DNA of 64,000 bases from Amycolatopsis sp. GM8 (GTDB lineage: Bacteria > Actinomycetota > Actinomycetes > Mycobacteriales > Pseudonocardiaceae), in NCBI RefSeq assembly GCF_021653975.1, contig NZ_JAJKFK010000001.1, positions 1,394,863 through 1,458,862 of the forward strand, read 5' to 3'. The notes under the pieces were generated by a model. The model did no database searches. It was given only the letters and a program-made list of their open reading frames with translations, and was not told where the DNA came from. This document shows, one piece after another, positions 25,008 through 34,528 of this stretch. Both the position numbers and the translations under genes were made by a program. Each line of letters begins with the position of its first letter. The first letter of the stretch is position 1.

Positions 25008-26048
25008 TCACTCGACCACCATCGGGTTGCCCCAGGCCAGCTCCGGCGTCCGGCCGCTCTGGCCGCCGGTCATCAGCACCCCGACCTGCATCGGGGAATT
25101 GACGGAGTCGGGCCGGTACGCCACCAGGCGCATCCGGAGCGCGCCGGAGATGTCTTCGTTCACGATGACCGGCCGGCCCAGTTCCGTCCTGAACTCCGCG
25201 TGCAGCTGGTTGTCGAGCCAGATCTGGAAAAAGCCCGTCTGCCCCGCGTCGGTGGCGTCGTCGAGCACGCCGGCGACGGCCTGGAAGTTGCGGAACCTGC
25301 GGGCCAGGTTGAACTCGATCTCGCCTCTCGGCGCGTTCACGAACAGCGACGGCCGCAGCACGATGCTCTCCCCGTAGTGCGTCGCGTTGATCTCCGCGCT
25401 GCCGAACCGGATGTCGTGTCCTTGACTGGCCGGTTTCAGCGAAGCGGTGAGCATGGTGGCGCGGACGCGCGTGCGCACCGGGCTCGCGGCCGGCGATGAG
25501 CGCGGTCCCGCGAAACGCCCCAGCGGCGGCAGCTGCACGGCCGGGATCCCGGTGAACGCGCGCAGCAGCTCGTCGACGCCCTCGATGGTGAACTCGTCGA
25601 TCACGTAGTGGGTGGTGGAATAGGCGGCCAGGAAGGTCGGGATCTCGTCCAGCGAACTGCCGGGAAGGACGATCGGAAGCACTCGTCTCGTTTCCTCGGG
25701 CAGGTTCCGGGTGAGGTTGTTCCGGATGATCGCGGCCTCGAACTGGCTTCCCCGGCCCACATTCGGCGGCGCCTCGCCGTCGGCACGGCGCCGGTACTCG
25801 GGTGAGGCGATGACCAGAATGAAATCCGCCTCGTTCAGCTCACGCAGCGCCCACAACGACCAGTCCCGCCGCTGCCCCTCGACCCAGCGGTCGAGGCTCA
25901 CGTCCACTCCCGCATCGGAGCGCAGGAACGTCGCGAACCGCAGCACGGAGTCCTTGTGCTCTTCGGAATCGTGCGAGTACGAGATGAAGACCCGGGGAGA
26001 ATGCGGGGCCTCGGCGTCAGCGGCCTGATTCCGCTCGAACACGGTCAC
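25008..26048 (-). CDS. SEFIR-domain protein with C-terminal NPCBM-like domain
   Basis: 346 residues. Residues 19-165 are a SEFIR (TIR-related) domain: RVFISYSHDSEEHKDSVLRFA, VDVSLDRWVEGQRRDWSLWALRELNEADFILVIASPEY, FEAAIIRNNLTRN, LPIVLPGSSLDEIP. After a Pro-rich linker, residues about 205-346 form a beta-rich NPCBM-like domain (IRFGSAEINATHYGESIVLR, FFQIWLDNQLHAEFR, ending ELAWGNPMVVE). No membrane helix. SEFIR domains act in protein-protein signalling and occur in bacterial conflict systems. The start is the GTG at 26048 with GGAAAG upstream. It ends 8 bp from the converging gene that shares its C-terminal fold. Confidence 0.75.
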   Translation of the reverse strand: MTVFERNQAADAEAPHSPRVFISYSHDSEEHKDSVLRFATFLRSDAGVDVSLDRWVEGQRRDWSLWALRELNEADFILVIASPEYRRRADGEAPPNVGRGSQFEAAIIRNNLTRNLPEETRRVLPIVLPGSSLDEIPTFLAAYSTTHYVIDEFTIEGVDELLRAFTGIPAVQLPPLGRFAGPRSSPAASPVRTRVRATMLTASLKPASQGHDIRFGSAEINATHYGESIVLRPSLFVNAPRGEIEFNLARRFRNFQAVAGVLDDATDAGQTGFFQIWLDNQLHAEFRTELGRPVIVNEDISGALRMRLVAYRPDSVNSPMQVGVLMTGGQSGRTPELAWGNPMVVE

Positions 26049-26229
26049 GGTGCTTTCCTTCCACCCGGATGCTGCGATACGACCCGGTATTCGGCCGGAC
26101 CGGGCCCGCCATTACCGGCTGGGGTGGATCTGTCATGTTTCTGACCGGAAACGCCCGGCGGTGGTCCTCGCACCGGTGAGCGAGCACAATGCCCCCACAG
26201 GTTCCGCAAGCAATGAGGGGGCGCACCCG

Positions 26230-28227
26230 ATGCCCGGCTATCTCGTGACCGGCGCGACCGGCCTGATCGGCCGCCAGTTCACCCGGCTCCTGCTGGCCCA
26301 GGACGACACCGAACACGTCCACCTGCTGGTCCGCGCCTCATCCCGCGACCGGCTCGCGGACCTGGTGCGACGCTGGCCCCACCCGGAGAAGGTCACGCTC
26401 GTGACCGGCGACCTGTCGGCCGACCGCCTCGGCGTTGACGACCAGGCCCGCGAAGAGCTGCGCGACACGATCGACCACCTCGTGCACCTCGCCGCGCTCT
26501 ACGACATCACCGCGGACGACGAGACCAGCATCCAGGCCAATGTGGACGGCACCCGCAAGGTCGTCGAGCTGGCCGCCGACATCCACGCCGGCTGCCTGCA
26601 CCACGTGTCGTCGGTCGCGGTCGCCGGGGACCACGAGGGCGTGTTCACCGAGGACATGTTCGACGTCGGCCAGCGGTTGCCCACCGCGTATCACCGGACC
26701 AAGTTCGAGGCCGAGCGCTTGGTGCGCCAGCAGGAGGACGTGCCGTGGCGGGTGTACCGGCCCGCCATCGTGGTCGGGGACTCCGAGACCGGCGAGATGG
26801 ACAAAGTGGACGGTCCCTACTACCTGTTCACCGCCATCGAAAAGCTCAACCGGGTGCCGAACGTGCCGCTCGCCGGGCCGGATCTCGGCGACACCAATAT
26901 CGTCCCGGTCGACTACGTGGCCGAGGCGCTGGTCACGCTGGTGCGCAAACCGAACCTCGACGGCCGCACCTTCCATCTGGTCAACCCGAAGCCGCAGCCG
27001 GTGGTGTCCGTCTACAACGCGTTCGCGAAGGCCGCCGGCGCGCCGACGATCAACGTGCAGCTCGACGAGCGCGTCTCGGACGGCATCCTGCGGCTGGTGA
27101 AGCTGTCCGAGCACGTGCCCGGGGTTTCGCTGGTCCGCGACGCGTTCCTGCACCGCCTGGGCATCCCGCCGGTGCTGCTGGAAACGATGTCGTTCCCGTC
27201 GGTTTTCGCGTCCGCGGCCACCCGCAAGGAGCTCGCGGCCGCCGGTGGTGTCGACGTGCCCCGGCTGGAGAAGTACGCCGATGTGCTGTGGCGGTACTGG
27301 CGGGAGAACCTCGACCCGTTCCGTGCCCGCGCGCACGGTGGCCGCGGCGAGCTGGACGGCCGTCGCGTGATCATCACCGGCGCGTCCTCCGGGATCGGCC
27401 GCGCGACCGCGCTCAAGGTCGCCGCCGAGGGCGGGGTGCCGCTGCTCGTCGCCCGCCGCCGGCACGAACTGGAAGAGGTGCGCGACGAGATCCTGGCCGC
27501 CGGCGGCACCGCGTCGGTGTATCCCGCCGACCTGACCGACGAGGAGTCGATCACCAAGCTGGTCAAGCAGATCCTCGACGAGCACGGCCGGATCGACATG
27601 CTGGTCAACAACGCGGGCCGGTCCATCCGCCGCTCGATCAAGCTGTCCTACGACCGGATCCACGACTACGAGCGCGCGATGGCGATCAACTACTTCGGCG
27701 CCGTGCGGCTGATCCTGGCCGTGCTGCCGCACATGTCGGAGCGCAAGTTCGGGCATATCGTCAACGTCTCGTCGATCGGCGTGCAGGGCATCGCGCCGCG
27801 GTTCTCGGCGTACGTCGCGTCGAAGGCGGCGTTGGACTACTTCAGCAAGATCGCGGCGACCGAGACACACGGTGACGGCATCACGTTCACCACCATCCAC
27901 ATGCCTCTCGTGCGCACCCCGATGATCCGGCCGACCAAGATCTACGACGCGTTTCCCACGAAATCGCCCGACCAGGCGGCGGACATGGTGCTGCGCGCGC
28001 TCAAGGAACGGCCGAAGCACATCGCCACCCCCGAGGGTTACCTCATGCAGGCGGCGTACACGTTCCTGCCGGGAGTCGTGGATGCGCTGGCGTACGAGGC
28101 GTTCCGCGTCTTCCCGGACTCCGCGGCGGCGGGCGGCACCGGCGAGCTCAAGCTGGGCAAGGGTGAACGGCATCTGTCCAAAGCCGCCACCCGCTTGATC
28201 AAACTCACCCGGGGGTTCCACTGGTGA
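26230..28227 (+). CDS. Two-domain SDR oxidoreductase (AcrA1-like fatty acyl-CoA reductase)
   Basis: 665 residues. The N-terminal half is an extended SDR with YLVTGATGLIGRQF, the HLVHLAALYD strand and catalytic YHRTK. The C-terminal half, from about residue 377, is a classical SDR: RVIITGASSGIGRATAL, MLVNNAGRSIRRS, NVSSIGVQG and YVASKAALDYF. This double arrangement matches mycobacterial AcrA1 (Rv3391 type), which reduces fatty acyl-CoA to aldehyde or alcohol for wax-like lipids. The ATG at 26230 is used because the NAD motif begins right after it. Exact substrate unknown. Confidence 0.8.
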   Translation: MPGYLVTGATGLIGRQFTRLLLAQDDTEHVHLLVRASSRDRLADLVRRWPHPEKVTLVTGDLSADRLGVDDQAREELRDTIDHLVHLAALYDITADDETSIQANVDGTRKVVELAADIHAGCLHHVSSVAVAGDHEGVFTEDMFDVGQRLPTAYHRTKFEAERLVRQQEDVPWRVYRPAIVVGDSETGEMDKVDGPYYLFTAIEKLNRVPNVPLAGPDLGDTNIVPVDYVAEALVTLVRKPNLDGRTFHLVNPKPQPVVSVYNAFAKAAGAPTINVQLDERVSDGILRLVKLSEHVPGVSLVRDAFLHRLGIPPVLLETMSFPSVFASAATRKELAAAGGVDVPRLEKYADVLWRYWRENLDPFRARAHGGRGELDGRRVIITGASSGIGRATALKVAAEGGVPLLVARRRHELEEVRDEILAAGGTASVYPADLTDEESITKLVKQILDEHGRIDMLVNNAGRSIRRSIKLSYDRIHDYERAMAINYFGAVRLILAVLPHMSERKFGHIVNVSSIGVQGIAPRFSAYVASKAALDYFSKIAATETHGDGITFTTIHMPLVRTPMIRPTKIYDAFPTKSPDQAADMVLRALKERPKHIATPEGYLMQAAYTFLPGVVDALAYEAFRVFPDSAAAGGTGELKLGKGERHLSKAATRLIKLTRGFHW

Positions 28228-28375
28228 GTCCACGGCTGGAGGCACCGCACGAGCAAGCGTGACGCAGGAGCGCGGCGTGGAGGACCGATCGGGTGCGGGG
28301 TGTCCCGCTTGGACACTGCCGGACACGCGGTGACCTGGCGGCGCTAACGCCCTGTACGCGGGTACCTTCGTCGGC

Positions 28376-29428
28376 ATGGTTCCCGAGCGAGACAATGCCC
28401 TGCTCCCGCTGAAGCGTGACTACAACCAGGTGTGGCACGGTTTCGACCGCGGCCAGGTGCTGCAGTACCTGGATCACGTCGAGATGAATCTCCGGCGCGT
28501 GATGGCCGACCGTGATGCGGCCATGGCGCAGGCGAGCACGATGTCCCGGGAACTGGAGAACGCGCGCGGCGAGATCCAGCGGCTGCAGGCCCGCGTGGAG
28601 GAGCTGAAGAAGCCGCCGGAGCGGGTCGAGGACCTCGACGAGCGGATGCAGCGCACGGTCGAACTGGCCAACGCCCGCGCCGACGAGATCGTCACGCGCG
28701 CGCAGGCCGCGGAGGAGCACTGGGCGTCGAGTACCGACGTGTCGCGCAAGCTGCGGGAACGGTTCCAGAAGCTGATCGACAAGCTCGAGGTGCACGCGGA
28801 GGCGCTGGAGGCCGAGCACCGGAACGCGCTCGACTCGACCAAGGCCGAGGTCCGCAAGCTCACCACGGAGGCCGCCCAGCGGCGGGCCACCCTCGACATC
28901 GAGGCCGAACGCAAGCGGCGCACCGTCGAGCACGATTTCGACGCGGCCATCGCCTCGCAGCGGGCCGCGCTGGAGAAGCACATCGCCGACCAGCAGACGG
29001 CGAGCAAGAACCAGGCCGAGCGGCGCATCGCCCAGGCGACGGGCGAGGCGAAACGCCTGGTCGACGAGGCCAACGCGCGTGCCAAGCGGCTCGTCGCCGA
29101 GGCCACGGCGGACGCCGAGCGGCGCGAGGACGAGGCGAACCGCCGGGTGCAGCGCCTGAACTCGCTCAGCGAGCAGGCCGTCGCGCGGCTGCGCAAGGCC
29201 AACGACGTGCTGGCGCGCAGCCACTCGTCGCTGTCGCCGCTGCGCGAGGAGTCGGTCGTCGACATGAGCCGCCCGGCGCCGGTGGACCCGCCGACGAACC
29301 CGGTGTCACCCAAGCCGGTGGCCGCGTTCACGCCGCCGACGAAGGTCGCCAAGCCGGTCGAGAAGCCGTCACCGGCGACGAAGCCCTCGCAGGAGCCGGT
29401 GCAGCCGGCGTCCGCGAAGAAGGTCTAA
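28376..29428 (+). CDS. DivIVA-like coiled-coil protein
   Basis: 350 residues. The first 45 residues (FDRGQVLQYLDHVEMNLRRVM) resemble the DivIVA membrane-binding head. A long Ala/Glu/Arg-rich coiled coil follows (about 50-290, with AEAKRLVDEANARAKRLVAEA-like heptads), and the tail is Pro/Lys-rich. Such proteins help place wall synthesis or form scaffolds at poles in actinomycetes; some are annotated as cellulose-binding. It is not the main DivIVA/Wag31, whose gene normally sits next to the division cluster. Its 3' end overlaps the converging amidase gene by four bases. Confidence 0.75.
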   Translation: MVPERDNALLPLKRDYNQVWHGFDRGQVLQYLDHVEMNLRRVMADRDAAMAQASTMSRELENARGEIQRLQARVEELKKPPERVEDLDERMQRTVELANARADEIVTRAQAAEEHWASSTDVSRKLRERFQKLIDKLEVHAEALEAEHRNALDSTKAEVRKLTTEAAQRRATLDIEAERKRRTVEHDFDAAIASQRAALEKHIADQQTASKNQAERRIAQATGEAKRLVDEANARAKRLVAEATADAERREDEANRRVQRLNSLSEQAVARLRKANDVLARSHSSLSPLREESVVDMSRPAPVDPPTNPVSPKPVAAFTPPTKVAKPVEKPSPATKPSQEPVQPASAKKV

Positions 29429-30735
29429 CCCGGCAGCCGCGGCCAGGGGTTGCGCTCTTCGAGCTGGGCCGCCAGAGCCAGCAGCCGCGCCTCGCCCCGC
29501 GGCGGCGCGACGAGTTGCACGCCGATCGGCAGGCCACGCGGGTGCTGCCCGGCCGGCACGGACATCGCCGGGTACCCGGCCAGGTTCCACAGGCCCGCGA
29601 AACCCGCCAGCCGGATCGACGGGATCGCGTTCGCGAGGGCCGAGCGCTCGTGCCAGCGCGCCGCCTTGGGCGAAAGCGTGGCGAGCGCCGGGGTCAGCAG
29701 GATGTCGTAGCCGTCGAAGAACTCCTCGGCGCGGGCGAGCCAGCGCGTCCGGGTCCCGGCTTGGATCACCCCGGCCGTGCGCAGCGCGCGGCCGAGCTTC
29801 ACGTGTGCCCGGGTGCGCGGCTGCAGCAACGCCTTGTCCAGACCATCCGCCTGTTCGGACGGTCCGGCGAACCAGCGGGCCAGAATCCCCAGCGTGGCCT
29901 CGATCCCGTATCGCGGGGTCGCCCGCTCGACCGCGTGTCCCGCCGCGGCGAGCACGTCCGCGACGCGGTCGACGGCGTCGCGCAGGGGTTTCGGCACCGG
30001 CGCGTGCGTCATCGGGACGTCGGTGGAGACCGCGATCCGCAGTTTCCCCGGCTCGCCTGGCCGGGCGAGGTCCGGCCGGTCGGCCAGGACCGAGAGCAGC
30101 AGCGCGGCGTCGGCGACCGTGGTGGCGAGGCTGCCGTGCGCCGACATGCCGTACCAGCCGGTCTCGGCGAGCAGGTCCGCGCCCGGTTTGATGCCGACGA
30201 GCCCGCAGTTGGCCGCCGGGAAGCGGACGGAGCCGAGCCCGTCGGTGCCGTGCGCGACCGGCACCAGCCCGGCGGCGACGGCCGCGGCGCTCCCACCGGA
30301 CGAGCCGCCCGCGGTGTACGCGGGGTTCCAGGGGTTGCGCGCGATGCCGTCCGGCGAGTCGCTCATCGGCCAGATGCACAGCTCCGGCACGCGGGTGATG
30401 CCGACGAGCACCGCTCCCGCCCCCCGCAGGCGTTTCACGATGTCGGAGTCTTCTGTGGACGGTGCGCTCGGGGTGGCCGCGGAACCCCAGGACGCGTACT
30501 CCCCGGCGATCTCGGTGACGTCCTTGACCGCGACGGGCACCCCGGCGAGCGGCAGCTCGGCGAGATCCGCGCGGCCCGCCAGCTCGCGCGCTTCGCCGAC
30601 CGCCTCGGGGCGAATCTTCCGGAACGCGCCCACCACGCGGTCCGCCGTCTCGATCCGGTCGAGCACGCGCTCGGTCAAGGCGACCGGGTCGACCTCGCCC
30701 GCCCGGACCGCTTCGGACAGCTGCGTCGCTTCCAT
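29425..30735 (-). CDS. Amidase (amidase signature family)
   Basis: 436 residues. The Ser-cisSer-Lys triad is readable: Lys in VPVAVKDVTEIAG (about residue 71), the cis-Ser and nucleophile region in YTAGGSSGGSAAAVAAGLVPVAHGTDGLGSVRFPAA. The usual signature has DGGGS and here reads DGLGS. It should hydrolyse an amide to acid and ammonia in the cytoplasm; substrate unknown. It has no operon partner. Confidence 0.88.
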   Translation of the reverse strand: MEATQLSEAVRAGEVDPVALTERVLDRIETADRVVGAFRKIRPEAVGEARELAGRADLAELPLAGVPVAVKDVTEIAGEYASWGSAATPSAPSTEDSDIVKRLRGAGAVLVGITRVPELCIWPMSDSPDGIARNPWNPAYTAGGSSGGSAAAVAAGLVPVAHGTDGLGSVRFPAANCGLVGIKPGADLLAETGWYGMSAHGSLATTVADAALLLSVLADRPDLARPGEPGKLRIAVSTDVPMTHAPVPKPLRDAVDRVADVLAAAGHAVERATPRYGIEATLGILARWFAGPSEQADGLDKALLQPRTRAHVKLGRALRTAGVIQAGTRTRWLARAEEFFDGYDILLTPALATLSPKAARWHERSALANAIPSIRLAGFAGLWNLAGYPAMSVPAGQHPRGLPIGVQLVAPPRGEARLLALAAQLEERNPWPRLPG

Positions 30736-30783
30736 GGACCTGACCCTAACCGCTTGTTGAGGAAGCCGTTGGTACGCGCGTGA

Positions 30784-31650
30784 TCAGGTGAACAACGCGA
30801 GGTCGATCGAGGCCGCGAGCGCCGCATAGCCGGCGTCGTTGCCGTGCAGGTGATCGCCCATGTGGAAATCGTCCCTGATGTGGCCGGGTGTTGGGGGTCG
30901 CGCCACACGGCGTCGAAGTCGAGGACCGCGTGGCGCCGAGCACCGTCAAACCGTGCGCGTGCGCTCGTTCGATGATCTGCCCGTGCGCGCGGAGGAGATC
31001 CGCGGCGTCAACGGGCGCGTCGGTTTTCATGATCCCGGCGAACTCGGGGTCCACTTCGCCGGGCGCGATGGAGAAGGCGATGTCGTTGGCGCACCGGGCG
31101 GCGAGCAGCTCGGGCCAGCCGCCACCTATCGCTCCCGCGCCGTCGGTGGTGGAACTGCCGATCGCGACAACACCGACGGCAGGCTCCGGCACGAAGGTCT
31201 CCACGGCCGAGAGCAATGCCCGGCCGTGCAACGGCTGCGCGGCGGGCGGCAGGCCGGCGGTCGGCGTGTGGTCGCCGGGAATGATCCAGCCCGGCCCGGC
31301 GACCAGGTTGTGGCCAGTGACGTCCTCGACGCGTCCGGGCAGATACACGCTGACGACCAGCGTGGCCATCGGCGAAACGGTGAGATCCACGGGGTCGCTG
31401 ACCGCCGGTGCGCCCGCCGGGACGAACGTGGCTGGGCTCGCTCCGAAGGTCACGGGTCGGTCGCTGCCCGGCAGCACTGTCCCGTCCGGGCCTGCGATGC
31501 CCACGCGTGCGGCCCCGATGGTCAGCCCGGTGCCGCCGAGTTCGTTCGTGAACCGGATCCGGACCCGGCTGCCGCCGCAGCTGATGCGCACCTCCTGGCG
31601 CAGGGTCGCGTCGGCGATACCGGGGATTTCCCACGTTGTTCCAAGAGACA
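30784..31650 (-). pseudogene. SGNH/GDSL hydrolase remnant
   Basis: The N-terminal beta domain reads well (DATLRQEVRISCGGSRVRIRF, GSDRPVTFGASPATFVPAGAPAVSDPVDLTVSP, VSVYLPGRVEDVTGHN) up to VVAIGSSTTDGAGA, where the GDSL-type block has Ser in place of Asp. The following segment is shortened: LLAARCANDIAFSI joins the start of the fold to a NDI block, losing the central region. After GLTVLGATRS the frame is lost; FDAVWRDPQHPA and then DDFHMGDHLHGNDAGYAALAASIDLALFT, the catalytic Asp-His end, are readable only in other frames. The 5' end is also missing. A dead gene. Confidence 0.75.
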
Positions 31651-31664
31651 GTTTGGAACAACGT
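31633..31664. repeat. 12-bp inverted repeat between two 5'-truncated genes
   Basis: ACGTTGTTCCAA, 8-base spacer gagacagt, TTGGAACAACGT. The arms are perfect. The hydrolase remnant (minus) and the TetR remnant (plus) both begin inside this repeat and both lack their first 25 or more codons. It may be an old TetR operator or a deletion/inversion junction. Confidence 0.6.
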
Positions 31665-32212
31665 TCCGGTCGCTGGCCGCCCGGTTGTCGACGGGGGCCG
31701 GCGCCATCTACCACCACGTCGCGAACAAGGACGAACTCCTCGCCGCCGCGGCGGTGGAACTGGTCGCGCGCGTGGCTGGCACGGGGCCTTCCGACGCGAG
31801 CGTGCGGGCGCTCATGCTCAGCGTGTTCGACGTGATCGACGCCCACCCGTGGCTCGGCGCGCAACTCTCGCGCGCTCCGTGGCAGACGGCCGTCCTGCTG
31901 ATCCTCGAAAGCGTCGGGGAGCGACTGGAGGCGTCGGGTGTCTCAAAGCGCCACCGCTTCGACGTCGCGACCGCGCTCGTGAACTACATCATGGGCGCAG
32001 CGGGACAATACGCCGCGGGCTCGCGCCTCCCACCGGGCGTCGGCCGGACCGCCTTCCTCGAAACGGTCGCCAAGGACTGGACATCGCGAGCGGGCCGGGA
32101 ACAGTTTCCGTTCGTCCACGCGATCGCCGCGCAGCTGGCGCGCCACGACGACCGGCGGCAGTTCGCGGCCGGCGTCGATCTCATCCTCGCCGGCGCCGCG
32201 GCCCTCCCGTAA
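31655..32212 (+). pseudogene. TetR-family regulator lacking its N-terminus
   Basis: The frame carries the second and third helices of a TetR DNA-binding domain (SLAARLSTGAGAIYHHVANKDELL) and a full helical effector domain to AGVDLILAGAAALP, about 180 codons. The first helix (normally LLDAALELL-type) and any start codon are missing; the sequence before it is the inverted repeat. TetR regulators of this type often sit divergent from the gene they control, here the SGNH hydrolase, which is also broken. Translation from an internal start could give only the ligand domain. Confidence 0.7.
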
Positions 32213-32265
32213 CGCCTTCTCCGCCCAGCGCGACTCCGAATGGTCCAGGCCACAAAGGAGTCGAC

Positions 32266-32718
32266 TTGTCCGCCAAGAGACTTTCGAGCTGGGTCGGTGC
32301 GTTCGCGCTCGGCGCCGTGCTCGCGGGATGTGGGGTCACCACACCCAGCACTCCCGTCACCCCGCCGACCACCACGACGATCAGCAGTTCGGCCGTCGCA
32401 CCGGTCGCGCCCGCCCCGGTCATCACAACCACGACCACGCCACCGGCCGCCGCGGCCCCGGCTCCGGTGGTGCAGCAAGCGCCACCGCCGCCCGCCGCGC
32501 ACACCACGGCGAAGCGCACGACGGAAACCACCCAGAAAGCGGCTGTCGGCTGCTCAGGCGGGTACATCAACGTCGACGGCAACTGCGTGCCCCGGCCGAC
32601 GCACGCGGACTCCCCGCCCGCGGGCGCGACCGCGCACTGCAAGGACGGCACCTACAGCTTCAGCCAGCACCGGCAGGGCACCTGTTCGGGCCACGGCGGC
32701 GTCGCGCAATGGCTTTAG
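32266..32718 (+). CDS. DUF3761 lipoprotein
   Basis: 150 residues from a TTG at 32266, chosen because AAAGGAG ends 5 bases upstream. A lipoprotein signal ([15 protein letters not shown], lipobox LAGC) is followed by a Thr/Pro/Ala-rich linker and a C-terminal DUF3761 domain: [37 protein letters not shown] and [11 protein letters not shown]. Four Cys in the domain could form disulphides. Function of DUF3761 is unknown. The 3' end overlaps the converging MFS gene by four bases. Confidence 0.85.
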   Translation: MSAKRLSSWVGAFALGAVLAGCGVTTPSTPVTPPTTTTISSSAVAPVAPAPVITTTTTPPAAAAPAPVVQQAPPPPAAHTTAKRTTETTQKAAVGCSGGYINVDGNCVPRPTHADSPPAGATAHCKDGTYSFSQHRQGTCSGHGGVAQWL

Positions 32719-33992
32719 CCGTCGGTCGTCGCGGGCGCTGAGATCGTCCGGTCCGAACCAAAGCTGATGCCCTTCGCCTCCTTGCCCACCAACGTCAGCA
32801 CCGTGACCACGACGAGCACCGGGATGACCGTCACCATCAGCGCGAACGGGTAGCCGTGGCTCTCCGCCAGGCTTTCCTGGATCGGCAGGTTGAACGCGGC
32901 GAGGCAGTTGCCCAACTGGTAGGTCACGCCGGGGTAGAACCCGCGGATCGCGTCCGGCGACATCTCCGTCAGGTGCGCCGGGATCACGCCCCACGCGCCC
33001 TGCACCATGACCTGCATCAGGAACGCGCCAAGACACAGCATCGCGGCGGTCGTCGACAGCGCGAACAGCGGCACGATCGGCAGCCCGAGCACGGCGCAGA
33101 ACGCGATCGTGTAGCGGCGGCCGAAACGTTCCGACAGGGAACCGAAAATGAGGCCGCCGGCGATCGCGCCGATGTTGTAGATCACCGCGATCCAGGTCGC
33201 CGTCGTCGTCGACAGGCCCGCGCCGCCGTTGGTGTGCGAGGAAAGGAAGGTCGGGTAGACGTCCTGCGTACCGTGGCTCATCCAGTTGAACGCGGTCATC
33301 AGCAGCACGAGATAGACGAACCGGCGGATGATCTTCGGGTCCAGCAGGATGTCCTTTATGGACGTCCGGGTGACCCGCATCTTCTCCCGCGTGCTCTCCC
33401 ACACCTCGGATTCCTTGACGCGCGCCCGGATGATGAGGCTGATCAGCGCGGGAATGATGCTCAGTGCGAACAGCCATCGCCAGGACAGTCCCGCCCAGTC
33501 GAGAATCAGAAGCGACGCGAGCGAAGCGAGCAGGTAGCCGAAGGAATAGCCTTCCTGCAGCATTCCGGAGAAGAAACCGCGCCGCTTCACCGGAATCTTC
33601 TCCATCGCGAGCGCGGCGCCGAGCCCCCATTCGCCGCCCATGCCGATGCCGTAAAGCAGCCGCAGGATCAGCAGCACCGTGAAGTTCGGCGCGAACGCGC
33701 ACAGGAAACCGACGATCGAATAGAAGATGACGTCCACCATCAGCGGGATGCGACGGCCGACCCGGTCCGCCCACAGGCCGAACAGCAACGCCCCGACCGG
33801 CCGCATGATCAGCGTCGCGGTCGTGATGAACGCGACGTCGGCCTTGCCCATCCCAAAGCTCTTGGCGATATCGGCGTAGACGAACACGACGATGAAGTAG
33901 TCGAACGCGTCCATCGTCCAGCCGAGCACCGCGGCGAGGAAGGAGTTCCGCTGATCGGAGGTGAGGCGCTGACGCGCTGACGACTCTGCCAT
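32715..33992 (-). CDS. MFS transporter, metabolite:H+ symporter type
   Basis: 425 residues from the ATG at 33992 ([14 protein letters not shown]). Twelve hydrophobic helices are apparent. The MFS signature between helices 2 and 3 is [18 protein letters not shown], with the matching [17 protein letters not shown] in the second half. [20 protein letters not shown] and [20 protein letters not shown] are typical of the sialate/lactate/aromatic-acid symporter group. It lies at the cell membrane and probably imports a small organic acid. Substrate cannot be read from sequence. Confidence 0.85.
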   Translation of the reverse strand: MAESSARQRLTSDQRNSFLAAVLGWTMDAFDYFIVVFVYADIAKSFGMGKADVAFITTATLIMRPVGALLFGLWADRVGRRIPLMVDVIFYSIVGFLCAFAPNFTVLLILRLLYGIGMGGEWGLGAALAMEKIPVKRRGFFSGMLQEGYSFGYLLASLASLLILDWAGLSWRWLFALSIIPALISLIIRARVKESEVWESTREKMRVTRTSIKDILLDPKIIRRFVYLVLLMTAFNWMSHGTQDVYPTFLSSHTNGGAGLSTTTATWIAVIYNIGAIAGGLIFGSLSERFGRRYTIAFCAVLGLPIVPLFALSTTAAMLCLGAFLMQVMVQGAWGVIPAHLTEMSPDAIRGFYPGVTYQLGNCLAAFNLPIQESLAESHGYPFALMVTVIPVLVVVTVLTLVGKEAKGISFGSDRTISAPATTDG

Positions 33993-34077
33993 AGCTGGAC
34001 ACCCTATTGAGGCAATCACCAACGAACCAGCCCGCAATGGCGGGAATTTTCCTACATTTCGGGCAAAAGGTCGGGGC

Positions 34078-34488
34078 TCAGAGCAAGAGTCCGGCCAACT
34101 CGTCCAGCAAGGCGATCACCTGAGCGGCCCGTGCTCGATCGCCGACCGCGGACTCGACGGCCTTGTCGATCCGGCGGCCGGCCCGGCGACTGATCGCCCG
34201 CATGGCCTCGCCGGTCACCTGGACCTGGGTGCGCCGCCCGTCGCGCGGGTCGGCGACAGAGGTGATCAGCCCGCGCTCACGAAGCCTGGCCACCGACGCG
34301 GACACGTGACTCTGCACGAACCCGGTCCGCTCACGGATCTCGCCGACCGAAGCACCGGGATGCCGGATCACGTCCTCCAGCACGGCCCGTTCGCCCGGCG
34401 TGAGCACGAGGTCGCCGGGTTTTCCCGTCGCCACCGCCGAAATCTCGATCAGCCGCCTGCCGAGCCGATGCACCTGCCCACCGTCCAT
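34078..34488 (-). CDS. MarR-family transcriptional regulator
   Basis: 136 residues from the ATG at 34488 ([17 protein letters not shown]). Winged helix-turn-helix: [61 protein letters not shown], with the Asp-Arg wing tip typical of MarR. Divergent from the methyltransferase gene, with a perfect palindrome between them that is the probable operator. Likely controls itself and that gene. Confidence 0.85.
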   Translation of the reverse strand: MDGGQVHRLGRRLIEISAVATGKPGDLVLTPGERAVLEDVIRHPGASVGEIRERTGFVQSHVSASVARLRERGLITSVADPRDGRRTQVQVTGEAMRAISRRAGRRIDKAVESAVGDRARAAQVIALLDELAGLLL

Positions 34489-34497
34489 GCCTGCCAA

Positions 34498-34519
34498 GAT
34501 ACATCGCTGAAGATGTATC
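34498..34519. promoter_or_regulatory. Probable MarR operator
   Basis: GATACATC-GCTGAA-GATGTATC, perfect 8-bp arms, in the 40-base gap between the divergent MarR and methyltransferase genes. A further GCGATATGTC copy-like half lies next to it. Size, symmetry and position fit a MarR dimer site that would repress both genes. Confidence 0.7.
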
Positions 34520-34528
34520 GTTGGCGAT

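Noticed and set aside
26338..28395. A 685-codon open frame on the minus strand
   Set aside because: Antisense to the two-domain reductase, which has clear SDR motifs in both halves. The minus-strand product is rich in Arg, His and Asp and shows no family features.
34032..34045. CCCGC-AATG-GCGGG hairpin upstream of the MFS gene as a terminator
   Set aside because: The stem is only 5 bp and the T-run lies on the wrong strand for the MarR gene that ends there, so the evidence is too weak to list.
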